Part shown: one piece after another, positions 17,924 through 28,000 of the stretch
Layout of the letters: every line of letters starts with the position of its first letter
How positions within the stretch are numbered: the first letter of the stretch is position 1
From: Bacteroidetes bacterium UBA1947
Lineage (GTDB): Bacteria; Bacteroidota; Bacteroidia; Chitinophagales; Chitinophagaceae
Length of the DNA stretch: 64,000 nt
Assembly (NCBI GenBank): GCA_002336915.1
Contig: DDET01000019.1
Span: 111,667-175,666, forward strand
Direction: 5' to 3'
Position numbers and translations under genes: made by a program
Notes under the pieces: model-generated
Told to the model about the DNA's origin: nothing
The model's input: the letters and a program-made list of their open reading frames with translations, nothing else
The model's database searches: none

Positions 17924-19360
17924 ATGGAATTTAAACTACTCAACAAGACATCAAAAAAGCACCAGTTATACATCATAGATAATGAAGCTTCTTTAAAACA
18001 GGTAACGGAATTAAGTAGGGATGAAAGCTCTTTTGTATCTGCCAAACTTAAAAATGACCAGTCTTTTGTTTCCATCAACCAGTACGGCCGCTATGTTTGC
18101 GTTTACTTGCTGAAAAGTAAGAGTACGGCATCGCAAACGGATGAAATGCTGCGAAAAGCCGGTGCCGACCTGCAGGCATTTGCCAACAAACTGAAACTGG
18201 ACGAAATAACCATTAATAATCTCTCAGCCCAATACAATGCTGCATATTTAATAGGCGAAGGCCTTGCATTGGCCAATTACCAGTTCCTTAAATATAAGAC
18301 CGAAGCAAAAAAGCAGGAGAATACCCTTAAGGTGGTAAACTATGCACCCAAGTCTATATCCATAAAGGAGGTAAACCAGCTTTCGGTTATTACAGATGCA
18401 ATATACCGTGCGCGCACTTTGGTGAACGAACCGCTGAACTTCCTTACTGCTACCCAACTGGCAAAAGAGATAGCCACCATGGGCAAAGAAGCCGGCTTCA
18501 AAGTGACCACGCTGAATAAAGCGCAAATAGTAAAAGAAAAGATGGGCGGGCTGCTGGCAGTGAACAGGGGTAGCATAGACCCGCCAACATTTACTGTAAT
18601 GGAATACAAGCCTGCAAAGGCATTGAACAAAAAACCTATAGTGCTGGTGGGCAAAGGCGTGGTGTACGATACAGGTGGCCTTTCTTTGAAACCGACCGCG
18701 AACTCCATGGACCGCATGAAAAGCGACATGAGCGGAGCTGCACTGGTAAGCTGCGCAATGTTTGCCATAGCTAAATTGAAACTGCCTTTGCATGTGATAG
18801 CACTGGTGCCTGCAACTGATAACAGGCCGGGTGAAGACGCTTATGTACCGGGTGATGTGGTAACTATGTACAGTGGCGCTTTTGTAGAGGTATTGAATAC
18901 TGATGCCGAAGGCCGTATGATACTGGGCGATGCACTGCACTGGGCAAAACGCTACAAACCCGAGCTGGTTCTTGACTTTGCCACACTAACAGGCGCAGCC
19001 TCTGTTGCTGTGGGCGAGCATGGCATTGTATGTATGGGCACTGCCGATGAAAATACAAAGAAAGCATTCCGTGACAGTGGCTTCCGCCAGTATGAAAGAC
19101 TGGTAGAGTACCCGCTCTGGGACGAATATGGCGACATGATCAAATCGGAAGTGGCTGATATCAAGAACATAGGCGGCGCAAGTGGCGGTGCCATTACCGC
19201 AGGTAAATTCCTGCAGCACTTTACCGACTATCCATGGATGCACTTTGACATAGCGGGTGTATCTTTTGCAGGCGGCAAAAAAGGATACCAGACATATGGC
19301 GGCACAGGCTATGGTATGCGTATGCTGCTCGATTTCCTGATGAACTATGGCAAGGTTTAA
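17924..19360 (+). CDS. Leucyl aminopeptidase family protein (M17)
   Basis: 478 residues from the ATG at 17924. An in-frame ATG 57 bases earlier would translate repeat DNA and lie upstream of the promoter, so I reject it. The M17 catalytic domain shows VGKGVVYDTGGLSLKP with metal-ligand/catalytic Lys244 and Asp, MKSDMSGAA, and the family signature NTDAEGRM (325-332). The N-terminal ~160 residues are the poorly conserved macro-like domain. It releases N-terminal residues from peptides in the cytoplasm, using two metal ions. Confidence 0.95.
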   Translation: MEFKLLNKTSKKHQLYIIDNEASLKQVTELSRDESSFVSAKLKNDQSFVSINQYGRYVCVYLLKSKSTASQTDEMLRKAGADLQAFANKLKLDEITINNLSAQYNAAYLIGEGLALANYQFLKYKTEAKKQENTLKVVNYAPKSISIKEVNQLSVITDAIYRARTLVNEPLNFLTATQLAKEIATMGKEAGFKVTTLNKAQIVKEKMGGLLAVNRGSIDPPTFTVMEYKPAKALNKKPIVLVGKGVVYDTGGLSLKPTANSMDRMKSDMSGAALVSCAMFAIAKLKLPLHVIALVPATDNRPGEDAYVPGDVVTMYSGAFVEVLNTDAEGRMILGDALHWAKRYKPELVLDFATLTGAASVAVGEHGIVCMGTADENTKKAFRDSGFRQYERLVEYPLWDEYGDMIKSEVADIKNIGGASGGAITAGKFLQHFTDYPWMHFDIAGVSFAGGKKGYQTYGGTGYGMRMLLDFLMNYGKV

Positions 19361-19397
19361 TTAAATTCGCCCTGCGTAGAGTTTATTAATTACTAAT

Positions 19398-19440
19398 TCA
19401 CCAAAATTTGCACATTTCCATATTTGCACATTTTCACATT
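19398..19440. repeat. TTTGCACATTT short tandem intergenic repeat
   Basis: Three imperfect copies of an 11-14-base unit around ATTTGCACATTT(T/C)(C)A lie between the aminopeptidase and pdxA, ending 9 bases before the pdxA ATG. This is the same class of low-complexity intergenic array seen before the aminopeptidase and M16 genes. It contains TTTG motifs and could contribute promoter elements. Confidence 0.55.
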
Positions 19441-19448
19441 AAAAAGGC

Positions 19449-20534
19449 ATGCTAAACGAAAGACCGGTAATAGGTATTACCACAGGTGATATAAACGGCA
19501 TAGGACCGGAGCTGATCATTAAAACGCTCTCCGACAGCCGTATACTGGACCTGTGTACCCCTGTTGTATTTGCTTCAAACAAGGTGATCAATTACTATCG
19601 CCGCATTATAACTGAAGTTCCTTTCAATTTTTCAAGCACTAAGGACTTTACCAAGCTCAACCCTAAACAGGTAAATATTTTTAACTGCTGGGAAGAAGAA
19701 GTGCCGATACAGCCGGGCGCCCTTACTGATACAGGTGGCAAATATGCCATCCGCTCGCTGATGGTAGCTGCACAGTGCCTGAAGGACGGCCAACTGGATG
19801 CATTGGTGACCGCACCTATACATAAAGGCAATACACAACTTCCCGATTTCCCATACACAGGCCATACACCCTTCCTGAAAGAAAAATTCGGTGCAAAAGA
19901 TGTATTGATGCTGCTGTATAGCGAAAAGCTGCGTGTTGGTTTGGCTACGGAGCATATACCTATTTCAAAAGTTGCTGCAGCTATTACTAAAGAACTGTTG
20001 CAGTCTAAACTCGGCATACTGCGTGAGTCATTGATAAAAGACTTTGGTATCGATAAGCCAAAGATCGCGGTACTGGGCTTAAACCCACATGCGGGCGATG
20101 ACGGGCATATAGGCAACGAAGAGCAAACCACCATCAGGCCTGTAATAGAAGCAATGCAGCAGCAAGGCCATTTGGTTTATGGTCCTTATGGTGCTGATGC
20201 ATTTTTTGCAAGGAGTAGTTATTTACAATTCGACGCTGTGCTGGCCATGTACCACGATCAGGGACTTGCACCATTTAAGAGTATAGCCGGTGGTGAGGGA
20301 GTGAACTTCACCGCAGGTATGTCGGTAGTACGTACCTCGCCAGATCATGGTACTGCATTCGACATTGCGGGTAAAAATATTGCCGATACCACCTCTTTCA
20401 GCGAAGCTATCTTCCAATGCCTTGACCTGCTCAGGCATCGCGAAGAATATGCTGCAAACACAGCCAATCCACTGCGTCGCGGCAGGATAGAGAAAGAAAA
20501 AGAGGACGAAACAGAGAAAGCTGCGGAAGCATAA
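19449..20534 (+). CDS. pdxA: 4-hydroxythreonine-4-phosphate dehydrogenase
   Basis: Oxidises 4-phosphohydroxy-L-threonine in the DXP-dependent route to pyridoxal 5'-phosphate. 361 residues; starts RPVIGITTGDINGIGPELI. The three metal-binding histidines are present: H139 (YTGHTPF), H214 (LNPHAGDDG) and H269 (MYHDQGLAPFK). TAPIHK (131-136) is the conserved substrate loop. An acidic/basic C-terminal tail of about 15 residues (EKEKEDETEKAAEA) extends beyond the usual end. It is followed by a strong terminator. Confidence 0.97.
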   Translation: MLNERPVIGITTGDINGIGPELIIKTLSDSRILDLCTPVVFASNKVINYYRRIITEVPFNFSSTKDFTKLNPKQVNIFNCWEEEVPIQPGALTDTGGKYAIRSLMVAAQCLKDGQLDALVTAPIHKGNTQLPDFPYTGHTPFLKEKFGAKDVLMLLYSEKLRVGLATEHIPISKVAAAITKELLQSKLGILRESLIKDFGIDKPKIAVLGLNPHAGDDGHIGNEEQTTIRPVIEAMQQQGHLVYGPYGADAFFARSSYLQFDAVLAMYHDQGLAPFKSIAGGEGVNFTAGMSVVRTSPDHGTAFDIAGKNIADTTSFSEAIFQCLDLLRHREEYAANTANPLRRGRIEKEKEDETEKAAEA

Positions 20535-20560
20535 TATTTTACATATAACTTAATTTCTTG

Positions 20561-20592
20561 TCCCGCCGGCTCCCGCTGGCGGGATTTTTTAT
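20561..20592 (+). terminator. Rho-independent terminator after pdxA
   Basis: Ten-base stem TCCCGCCGGC/GCTGGCGGGA (one G-T pair) with a 4-base loop, followed by six T. Typical intrinsic terminator 27 bases after the pdxA stop. Confidence 0.9.
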
Positions 20593-20613
20593 GTTGTCAG
20601 CTAAACAATCCTC

Positions 20614-22149
20614 ATGACTATGTTACGCGACGGAGCTAAAAAGAGTATTTGGCAGGAAACAATGAGCAACTATACCCCTGTTAATACATGGCTGAAAGAC
20701 ACTATCTATGATGTATTAATAGTGGGCGGCGGTATCACCGGCCTTACTACTGCACTTTTACTACAATCGGAGGGTAAAAAATGTATTCTTGCCGAGGCTG
20801 TCAGTATAGGTTTTGGCACTACAGGCGGCACCACCGCGCATTTGAACACCTTTTTTGACACTCCATATAACAAGATTGAAAAAGACTTCAGCCCTGACGA
20901 CGCAAAGTTACTGGCGAAGGGCGGCAAAGATGCAATCGACCTCATCGAAGGCCTTGTAAGCAAGTATAATATCAATTGCGATTTCGCCTATAAGCCCGGC
21001 TACCTTTTTGCAGAAGATGATAAGCAGGCAAAGGAACTGGAGGATATATATAATGCAACCGTACGCGCAGAGATTGGTGTGGCCTGGTCGGAAGATATAC
21101 CCGTGGATATTCCATTTAAAAAGGCATTGAAATTCGGCTTCCAGGCACAGATACACCCCACCGCTTATATCTATGGATTGGCTAAAGCTTTTGAAGAAGC
21201 AGGTGGTGTTATTTTACAGAATTGCCTGGTTAATAGTGTAGAATATAATCAACACTTAAGCGCCGATACCTCTTTGGGCAAGATTATGGCTTCCTACGCG
21301 GTTTACGCCACCCATATTCCCCCGGGACTAAATATCCTTCATATGCGTTGCGCGCCCTATCGCAGTTATGTAATGGCATTTACTACCGCCGACGGCCGCT
21401 ACCCTGATGCGCTTATATACGATATGCAGGACCCCTACCATTACATACGTACGCACACGGTAGGTGAGGATAATTACCTGGTAGTAGGCGGCCTTGATCA
21501 TAAAACCGGCCATGAGCAAAATACAGACTATGTATTTTCGGAACTGGAGGCCTATGCACGCAAGTATTTTAATATTGCCGAAGTCAAATGGCAGTGGTCA
21601 TCACAGTACTACATACCCGCCGATGGACTGCCCTATATAGGCGTAATGCCCGGCCACGATAATATCTACACCGGTACAGGCTATAATGGCAATGGTATGA
21701 TCTTCGGTTCACTTGCCGCAAAGATCTTCTGCCAATTGATCACTCAGGGCGAGAGTATTTACGAAAAGCTATTCAACCCTAACCGCATAAAGCCAATTGC
21801 AGGTTTTGAAAATTTTGTAAAGGAAAATGCCGATGTGGTAAGCCAGTTCATCGGTAAACATTTCAACCGTGATAAAATAAAAGAGCTCGTAGACCTTGCT
21901 CCCGGTGAAGCCACGGTGGCAAAATGGGACGGAAATAAGGTGGCCCTCTACAAAAACGAGAGTGGCCATGTATATGCAGTGGACCCGGTTTGCCCGCACG
22001 CAGGCTGCATTGTAGCATGGAATGGTGCAGAAAAAAGCTGGGATTGTCCCTGCCATGGGGGGCGCTATGCACCCAATGGCGCTTTACTCACCGGCCCTGC
22101 CTGCAAAGGATTGACACAGATAAAGTGGGAGGATATTGAGGGGGATTAA
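20614..22149 (+). CDS. FAD-dependent oxidoreductase fused to a Rieske [2Fe-2S] domain
   Basis: 511 residues. Residues about 35-400 form a DAO-type flavoprotein fold with the dinucleotide-binding GGGITGLTTALLL (about 37-49) and a C-terminal FAD loop GTGYNGNGMIFG. Residues about 425-510 are a Rieske domain with C460-P-H462 and C478-x-x-H481, so all four cluster ligands are present. The architecture matches Bacillus YhfW-like proteins, which have no established substrate. Electrons could pass from a substrate amine or hydroxyl via FAD to the cluster. An ATG two codons downstream is an equally good start. No signal peptide, so cytoplasmic. Confidence 0.9.
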   Translation: MTMLRDGAKKSIWQETMSNYTPVNTWLKDTIYDVLIVGGGITGLTTALLLQSEGKKCILAEAVSIGFGTTGGTTAHLNTFFDTPYNKIEKDFSPDDAKLLAKGGKDAIDLIEGLVSKYNINCDFAYKPGYLFAEDDKQAKELEDIYNATVRAEIGVAWSEDIPVDIPFKKALKFGFQAQIHPTAYIYGLAKAFEEAGGVILQNCLVNSVEYNQHLSADTSLGKIMASYAVYATHIPPGLNILHMRCAPYRSYVMAFTTADGRYPDALIYDMQDPYHYIRTHTVGEDNYLVVGGLDHKTGHEQNTDYVFSELEAYARKYFNIAEVKWQWSSQYYIPADGLPYIGVMPGHDNIYTGTGYNGNGMIFGSLAAKIFCQLITQGESIYEKLFNPNRIKPIAGFENFVKENADVVSQFIGKHFNRDKIKELVDLAPGEATVAKWDGNKVALYKNESGHVYAVDPVCPHAGCIVAWNGAEKSWDCPCHGGRYAPNGALLTGPACKGLTQIKWEDIEGD

Positions 22150-22162
22150 TATTGATTTTTAG

Positions 22163-22226
22163 ATTATGATAGATTTACTTATCGACCTATCAAGCTTTTA
22201 ACCTATCAACTTATCAAGCTAAGCCC
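22163..22226. repeat. Short-period repeat (CTTATCGACCTATCAAG type)
   Basis: The gap between the FAD-Rieske and M16 genes consists of imperfect units of the form CTTATCAAGC / CCTATCAAC / TTATCGACC. The 14-mer at 22177-22190 occurs again at 28718-28731 beside the DUF2130 gene. Confidence 0.6.
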
Positions 22227-22234
22227 TACCTTTG
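22227..22234 (+). promoter_or_regulatory. -7 promoter element abutting the M16 peptidase start
   Basis: TACCTTTG, exact TAnnTTTG, 5 bases before the ATG at 22240. Same placement as for the aminopeptidase gene, pointing to a leaderless or near-leaderless message. Confidence 0.5.
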
Positions 22235-22239
22235 AGCCC

Positions 22240-23526
22240 ATGTTACAATTTGAACGTTTCATCCTTGAGAACGGTTTAAGAGTTATCGTGCACCATGACG
22301 ATACTACGCCTATGGTTGCCCTTAATATATTGTATGATGTAGGCGCACGCGATGAGGACCCGAAGCAGACAGGTTTTGCCCACCTTTTCGAGCACTTGAT
22401 GTTCGGCGGCTCTGTGAACATACCCGAATACGATGAACCATTGCAGATGGCCGGAGGCGAGAACAATGCCTATACTACCAACGATATTACCAACTACTAC
22501 ATACAGCTGCCGCTTAAGAATATGGAGACCGCTTTCTGGCTGGAAAGCGACCGTATGCTATCATTAGCCTTTGGCGAAAAGAGCCTCGATACGCAACGCA
22601 AAGTGGTAAGCGAAGAATTTAAAGAACATTATCTCAACAAGCCCTACGGCAACGCCTGGGAACACCTGCGCGAGCTGGCTTATACTGTGCACCCATACCG
22701 CTGGATGACCATAGGCAAAGAGCTGAAGCATATAGAAGATGCGCAACTGGAAGATGTAAAAGCATTTTTCTTCAAACATTACAACCCTCTGAACGCTGTA
22801 ATGTGCGTAGCCGGCCACGTCACCACGGAGCAGGTAAAACAAATGACCGAAAAATGGTTCGGCCCGATACCTGCAGGCGAAAAATATGTCCGTAATGTAC
22901 CGGTAGAGCCGCCCCAAACAGCAGCCCGTGCAAAAACCGTTTATGCAGACGTGCCCCTCGATGCATTATATAAGACTTGGCACATTGAAGGCCGCCTTCA
23001 CCCCGGCTACTACGCCGCCGATCTTATTACCGAAATAATGGGCAATGGCTTTGCATCGCGCCTCTACCAAAAACTGGTGAAAGAAGAACAATTGTTCAGC
23101 AACATCAGTTGCTACCAGACAGGCAGCCTCGACCCGGGATTGCTGGTGGTGGAAGGTAAAATAGTGGAAGGCAAAAGCATAGAAGATGCCAATGCCGCTG
23201 TGGAACGCGAAATGCAGCTTTTTGTAGATAAGGGTGTAACAGCTGATGAACTGCAGAAGGCAAAGAATAAAATAGAGGCAATGATAGAATTTGAGGATAT
23301 GGCCTTGCTTTCGCGCGCTAATAATCTGGCATTCTATGAACTGCTGGGCGATGCAAAAATGATCAACGAAGAACTGGGCCGCTACCAGGCTATCACACCC
23401 GCCTTTCTGCAGGAAACAGCCCGTAATGTATTGCGCGCAGAAAATAGCTGTACCTTATTTTACCGGAAAAATATTCCTGTTACTCAAGCTGCTGATTCGT
23501 TCGCAGATCAAAACACCAAATCATAG
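22240..23526 (+). CDS. M16-family zinc metallopeptidase (insulinase-like)
   Basis: 428 residues with the inverted zinc motif H48-L-F-E51-H52 and the downstream zinc glutamate in VVSEEFKEHY (about residue 127). It has the N- and C-terminal halves expected of a PqqL/processing-peptidase-like M16B protein, and is active in this sense on its own. No signal peptide is obvious (MLQFERFILENGLRVIVHHD), so cytoplasmic unless exported atypically. It is followed after 7 bases by a nitronate monooxygenase gene, so the two are likely co-transcribed, though I see no functional link. Confidence 0.93.
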   Translation: MLQFERFILENGLRVIVHHDDTTPMVALNILYDVGARDEDPKQTGFAHLFEHLMFGGSVNIPEYDEPLQMAGGENNAYTTNDITNYYIQLPLKNMETAFWLESDRMLSLAFGEKSLDTQRKVVSEEFKEHYLNKPYGNAWEHLRELAYTVHPYRWMTIGKELKHIEDAQLEDVKAFFFKHYNPLNAVMCVAGHVTTEQVKQMTEKWFGPIPAGEKYVRNVPVEPPQTAARAKTVYADVPLDALYKTWHIEGRLHPGYYAADLITEIMGNGFASRLYQKLVKEEQLFSNISCYQTGSLDPGLLVVEGKIVEGKSIEDANAAVEREMQLFVDKGVTADELQKAKNKIEAMIEFEDMALLSRANNLAFYELLGDAKMINEELGRYQAITPAFLQETARNVLRAENSCTLFYRKNIPVTQAADSFADQNTKS

Positions 23527-23533
23527 ATATTAA

Positions 23534-24514
23534 ATGCTTTTTGAAGGGAAATTCACTGCAGACGCTAAGGCTTTCGATAATCGTATCACACAGCTATTCG
23601 GCATTCAATACCCCATAATACAGGCGGGCATGATATGGGCTTCCGGTTGGAAGCTGGCATCGGCAGTAAGCAATGCCGGCGGCCTTGGCCTCATAGGCGC
23701 AGGCAGCATGTATCCTGAAACCCTGAGAGAGCACATACAAAAATGCAAGGCCGCCACTACAAAACCATTTGGCGTCAACCTCCCTTTACTCTACCCCGAT
23801 ATTGACAAACACGTTGCTGTAATTATAGAAGAAAAAGTACCCATAGTTTTTACCTCCGCCGGCAACCCTAAAACATGGACAGCCAAATTCAAAGAGCATG
23901 GCATTACTGTGGTGCACGTGGTGTCCAGCGCAAAGTTTGCTAAGAAATGCCAGGACGCAGGTGTTGACGCAGTCGTTGCCGAGGGCTTTGAGGCCGGCGG
24001 GCACAATGGCCGCGAGGAGACCACAACACTTTGCCTTATTCCTTCCGTTCGCGACTCGATAACTATTCCTTTGATAGCAGCAGGCGGCATAGCCACGGGT
24101 CGCGGTATGTATGCGATGATGGCCCTGGGCGCCGAAGGCGTGCAGATGGGCAGCCGCTTTGTATGCAGCCCCGAGGCGTCCAGTAATACAGCCTTCAAAG
24201 AAGCGGTTGTAAATGCAGGCGAAGGCGATACCATCGTCACCCTGAAAAAACTGACACCTGTCCGCCTGATAAAGAATGAGTTCTATAAACAAGTACAGCA
24301 GGCCGAGGACAACTGCCTGCCTGCGCCTGAACTGGAACACCTGCTCGGCCGCGCACGCGCCAAAAAAGGCATGTTCGAGGGCGATCTGAATGAGGGCGAA
24401 CTGGAAATAGGCCAAATAAGCAGTATCATTAAAGAAATAAAGCCTGCGGGCGAGATAGTACTGGAGGTTTGGAACGAATTCAAACAGACCGCACAAAACC
24501 CATTCTCTTACTGA
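23534..24514 (+). CDS. Nitronate monooxygenase / 2-nitropropane dioxygenase-family flavoprotein
   Basis: 326-residue TIM-barrel FMN protein. Visible are PIIQAGMIWAS near the N-terminus (the family's PIIQAPM segment), NAGGLGLIGAG, the EAGGHNG motif with the family histidine, and the FMN phosphate loop IPLIAAGGIATG with GAEGVQMGSRFV. Family members oxidise alkyl nitronates or act as FabK enoyl-ACP reductases; the AGGH segment is shared, so the substrate cannot be fixed from sequence. Sits 7 bases behind the M16 peptidase gene. Confidence 0.9.
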   Translation: MLFEGKFTADAKAFDNRITQLFGIQYPIIQAGMIWASGWKLASAVSNAGGLGLIGAGSMYPETLREHIQKCKAATTKPFGVNLPLLYPDIDKHVAVIIEEKVPIVFTSAGNPKTWTAKFKEHGITVVHVVSSAKFAKKCQDAGVDAVVAEGFEAGGHNGREETTTLCLIPSVRDSITIPLIAAGGIATGRGMYAMMALGAEGVQMGSRFVCSPEASSNTAFKEAVVNAGEGDTIVTLKKLTPVRLIKNEFYKQVQQAEDNCLPAPELEHLLGRARAKKGMFEGDLNEGELEIGQISSIIKEIKPAGEIVLEVWNEFKQTAQNPFSY

Positions 24515-24605
24515 TCCCCTCACCGGGAAACCCCTTTGTCGCCAAAAACACGCATTACTTCACTGAGGAGTAACGATTTACAGGTATTATTAATAACTTG
24601 TGCTT

Positions 24606-25016
24606 ATGAAAAGGTACATCCTGCTCCTTCTTGTTTTTTGTTGTGCGGTTACCACGCAGGCACAACAAACGCAATACACTGCAAAAGATTATGCCCGTAC
24701 CCCCGTATGGATAGGAATGATGGATGACACTACTGCCAATTATTTCGAGGCAGAAAAAGCATACAAGATATATTGGCAGCACCACGAAAAGCCTGAAGGC
24801 GAAAATGACGTGATCGGTGAGCACGCCGGGCGCGAAAAGATCCCATCGAAACACAAACAGCAAAAGATACAGCAGGACAACAAAATGCGCATGGCTGTAA
24901 AAAAGTACGAACGCTGGCATTCGCTCATGTTACCCTATGTGCAGCCCGACGGCCGTATACTTACACCCACCGAACGCCTGGCGATATGGGAAGAACAAAA
25001 ACAAAAGAACAAATAA
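24606..25016 (+). CDS. Small exported hypothetical protein, 136 aa
   Basis: Begins with a clear signal peptide (MKRYILLLLVFCCAVTTQAQ), so it is periplasmic or secreted. A GTG two codons upstream is unnecessary. The mature part is about 116 residues, highly charged (Lys, Glu, Gln) and probably helical, with WIGMMDDTTANYFEAEKAYKIYW and a terminal TPTERLAIWEEQKQKNK. I do not recognise a family. It lies 18 bases upstream of the large T9SS-tailed protein gene and is likely its operon partner. Confidence 0.75.
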   Translation: MKRYILLLLVFCCAVTTQAQQTQYTAKDYARTPVWIGMMDDTTANYFEAEKAYKIYWQHHEKPEGENDVIGEHAGREKIPSKHKQQKIQQDNKMRMAVKKYERWHSLMLPYVQPDGRILTPTERLAIWEEQKQKNK

Positions 25017-25034
25017 ACACTTATATACATTAAC

Positions 25035-28000
25035 ATGAGGTTACGGCGGCTGCTCTGTTTATTATTACTGGCAATATCATTTAAAAGTGTTGCGCAGCCC
25101 GCTGTGGGCACATGGAGCAATACCGGCCCCATACTGTTCCCCGTTAATGTAAGCGGCCAGGTCGACGGCATCGGTCGTGTATGCCAGGTCAGGTTCCATC
25201 CCACCAACCCGCAAAAAATTTACGCAGTTAGTGCCTCGGGCGGTTTATATATAAGCAGCAACAACGGCGTATCATGGACCGTTACACCCGGCACCGAAAC
25301 ACTTCCCACTACAGCCTGCGCTTCGGTTTGTGTTGACTATACCAACGACCAGGTCATTTACCTCTCCACAGGCGACCCTAATTATTACTACCAGAGTTAC
25401 GGTATATACAAAACCACTAATGGCGGTACGACATGGAATCCCGTTACCACAAACATTGGCTACCGCATGGCCATTTGCATGGTGATGAACCCAACCAATA
25501 ACAATACGATAGTAGCAGCGACCAACGATGGCATCTGGAAAACAACGAACGGTGGCAGCACATGGACACAAACACATAGTGGTGGTGCATTCACCGATAT
25601 GAAGATCATTCCCGGCAGCCATAGTACACTCTATGCAGTCACAGGCACTCAATACTTCAGGAGCGTCGATTTCGGCAGCACCTGGTCTTTAATAACTGCC
25701 GGCCTCACCATACCCGCAAGCAATGGCGGCATGCGCATTGCAGTAAGCGCCGCTGATACGAATGTTGTGTACGTGGCCACTACTGATGGCAATGGTATTG
25801 TCAACAAGTCCACCAACCACGGCACCAGTTTCACTACGGTTTATAATAGCAACACGCAATGCCTTGTCTGTTATGACGACAATCCCGCATCAGGCTCACA
25901 GGGCAACTATAATTTCGGCATGACAGCCAACCCGCAAAACGCGAATGAGGTATTGCTCATAGCACATTGCGTGTGGCGCTCTACCGACGGCGGTGTTACA
26001 TGGAGCAAGCGCACCAGCTGGTGGAACGAATGCCATACAGATATGCACGATATCGAATGGAACCCGTACAATAACACGCAGCGCTTCAATGCCAATGACG
26101 GAGGAGTATGGATGTCCACCGATACACTGGCCACCTTATGGTCGCCACGCAGCGATGGCGTAGCCGCCACCGAGATATACCGTGCAGCGCAAAGCCCCAC
26201 CATCAGGCAGATGGTGAGCATAGGCACGCAGGATAACGGTGAGCTGTATTTCGATAACATCTGGAAATGCAACCGCGGTGGCGACTGGGGATCAAAATGC
26301 GGTTTCGACTATAACGGCGGTTCAACCGTGTATTATTTTGGCTCGGGCAACCGGCGCAGTTTGCAACCGCTTGTGGGCGATCAGTCCTTCAATAGTCCAT
26401 TCGACCCCAGCAATAGCTCCGATATGGAGTTCCTGCCCAACATGCATAACGTAGCATTTGCCGGTAACGATACCATTTCGCGCAGCACTGATGTCGACAA
26501 TACATCGCCAACATGGACACGCATATATGTAACAGGTGAGACCATGCGAGATATGGAATCCTGCCATGCCGATAGCAACATACTTTATGTAGTTACCGAC
26601 AACGACCACCTTTACCGCAGCGATAATGCACTGGCTGCAAACCCTGCATTCACGATATTGAACACACCTGCGGGCACCAATGCCGCAGCCAGTATAGCCA
26701 CCGACAAACAAGATAAGAATGTGGTATACCTCACCTGCGGTGCTAAAATATACCGCTCCGCAAATAAAGGCCTTAACTGGACAGATATTACGCTCAACCT
26801 GCCCAACCTCAATATTATGCGTGTCCTGGCCGATGATTATTCCATCACGGAGAGGCTCTTCGTGTGTCTCGGCAATTATGTTTACTATAAAGACAATGCA
26901 ATGCCCGGCTGGACCATTACAAATGGATTGCCCACCATACCCTCTATCTCCGAATTCATGATCTACAACGATGGCACTGCGGCCAGCACACTACGTGTTG
27001 GCACTTATGGCCGCGGCGTATGGGAATGTAATATCCAGAACAACCTGCCCCCCACAGGCGACTTTGTGGCCGACAGGCAATACATATGCCCCGGCGATAC
27101 GGTACATTATACCAAAAACCTTTTTGGGAATGTGCTATCCTATAGCTGGCTGTTCCCCGGCGGTACACCATCTGCCTCCATGGCGGCCAGCCCAACTGTA
27201 GTATATAATACTCCCGGCGTTTACAATGCATCGCTCATAGTTACAGGCGTGCCGGGTATCGATACTATCACAAAGCTCAACTATATCGTTGCGTCCATTG
27301 GTGCCACCACCACCCTGGTCGAGGGCTTTGAGGCCAATAACTTTCCTCCTGCCCAGTGGAATTTGTCATCACCCAGTGGTGCAGCATGGCAGCACGTGGA
27401 TACCGTAGGCGGCTTCGGGCTCAGCTCAAAGTCTGCTTTTTACGATAACTTCAATCACGACGCAGGTGGCGTGCATGATCATTTAATTGCACCGAAAATA
27501 GATCTTACCAATGCTGACTCAGCCTATGTATTCTTTGATGTCGCATATGCTCCTTATAGCAATGCCTACCCCGACAGCCTTGTCGTACAAATATCGCTTG
27601 ATTGTGGCGACACGTACACGCCCATCTATGTAAAGAGCGGCGACACCCTGGGCACAGCCCCTGCCACCGGCAATTACTTCGTGCCCACTGCCACGCAATG
27701 GCGCAAGGATACCATCTCGCTCAATTCGTTCCTTGGTAATGGTACAAACCTCTCTTTCGAGAACGTAGGGCACTATGGCAATGTGCTTTATCTCGACAAT
27801 GTGAACATAAAAGTATTCCCGCATCCTGTTAGCGTAGCTGCTACAAAAGCAGAAAATGTTGTACAGGTTTACCCCAATCCATCAACAGGCATGTTCACCA
27901 TTAAGGCCGAAGGACTTACGGGCAAAGAGGTGAAAATAGACTGCTACAATATCATTGGCTCATTAATAAACAGCAAAAATATTGCAGTACCTAATGGCAG

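Noticed and set aside
23786..24523. Minus-strand frame of about 245 codons inside the nitronate monooxygenase gene
   Set aside because: Antisense frame with no recognisable motif or ribosome site; the plus-strand gene has clear family motifs.
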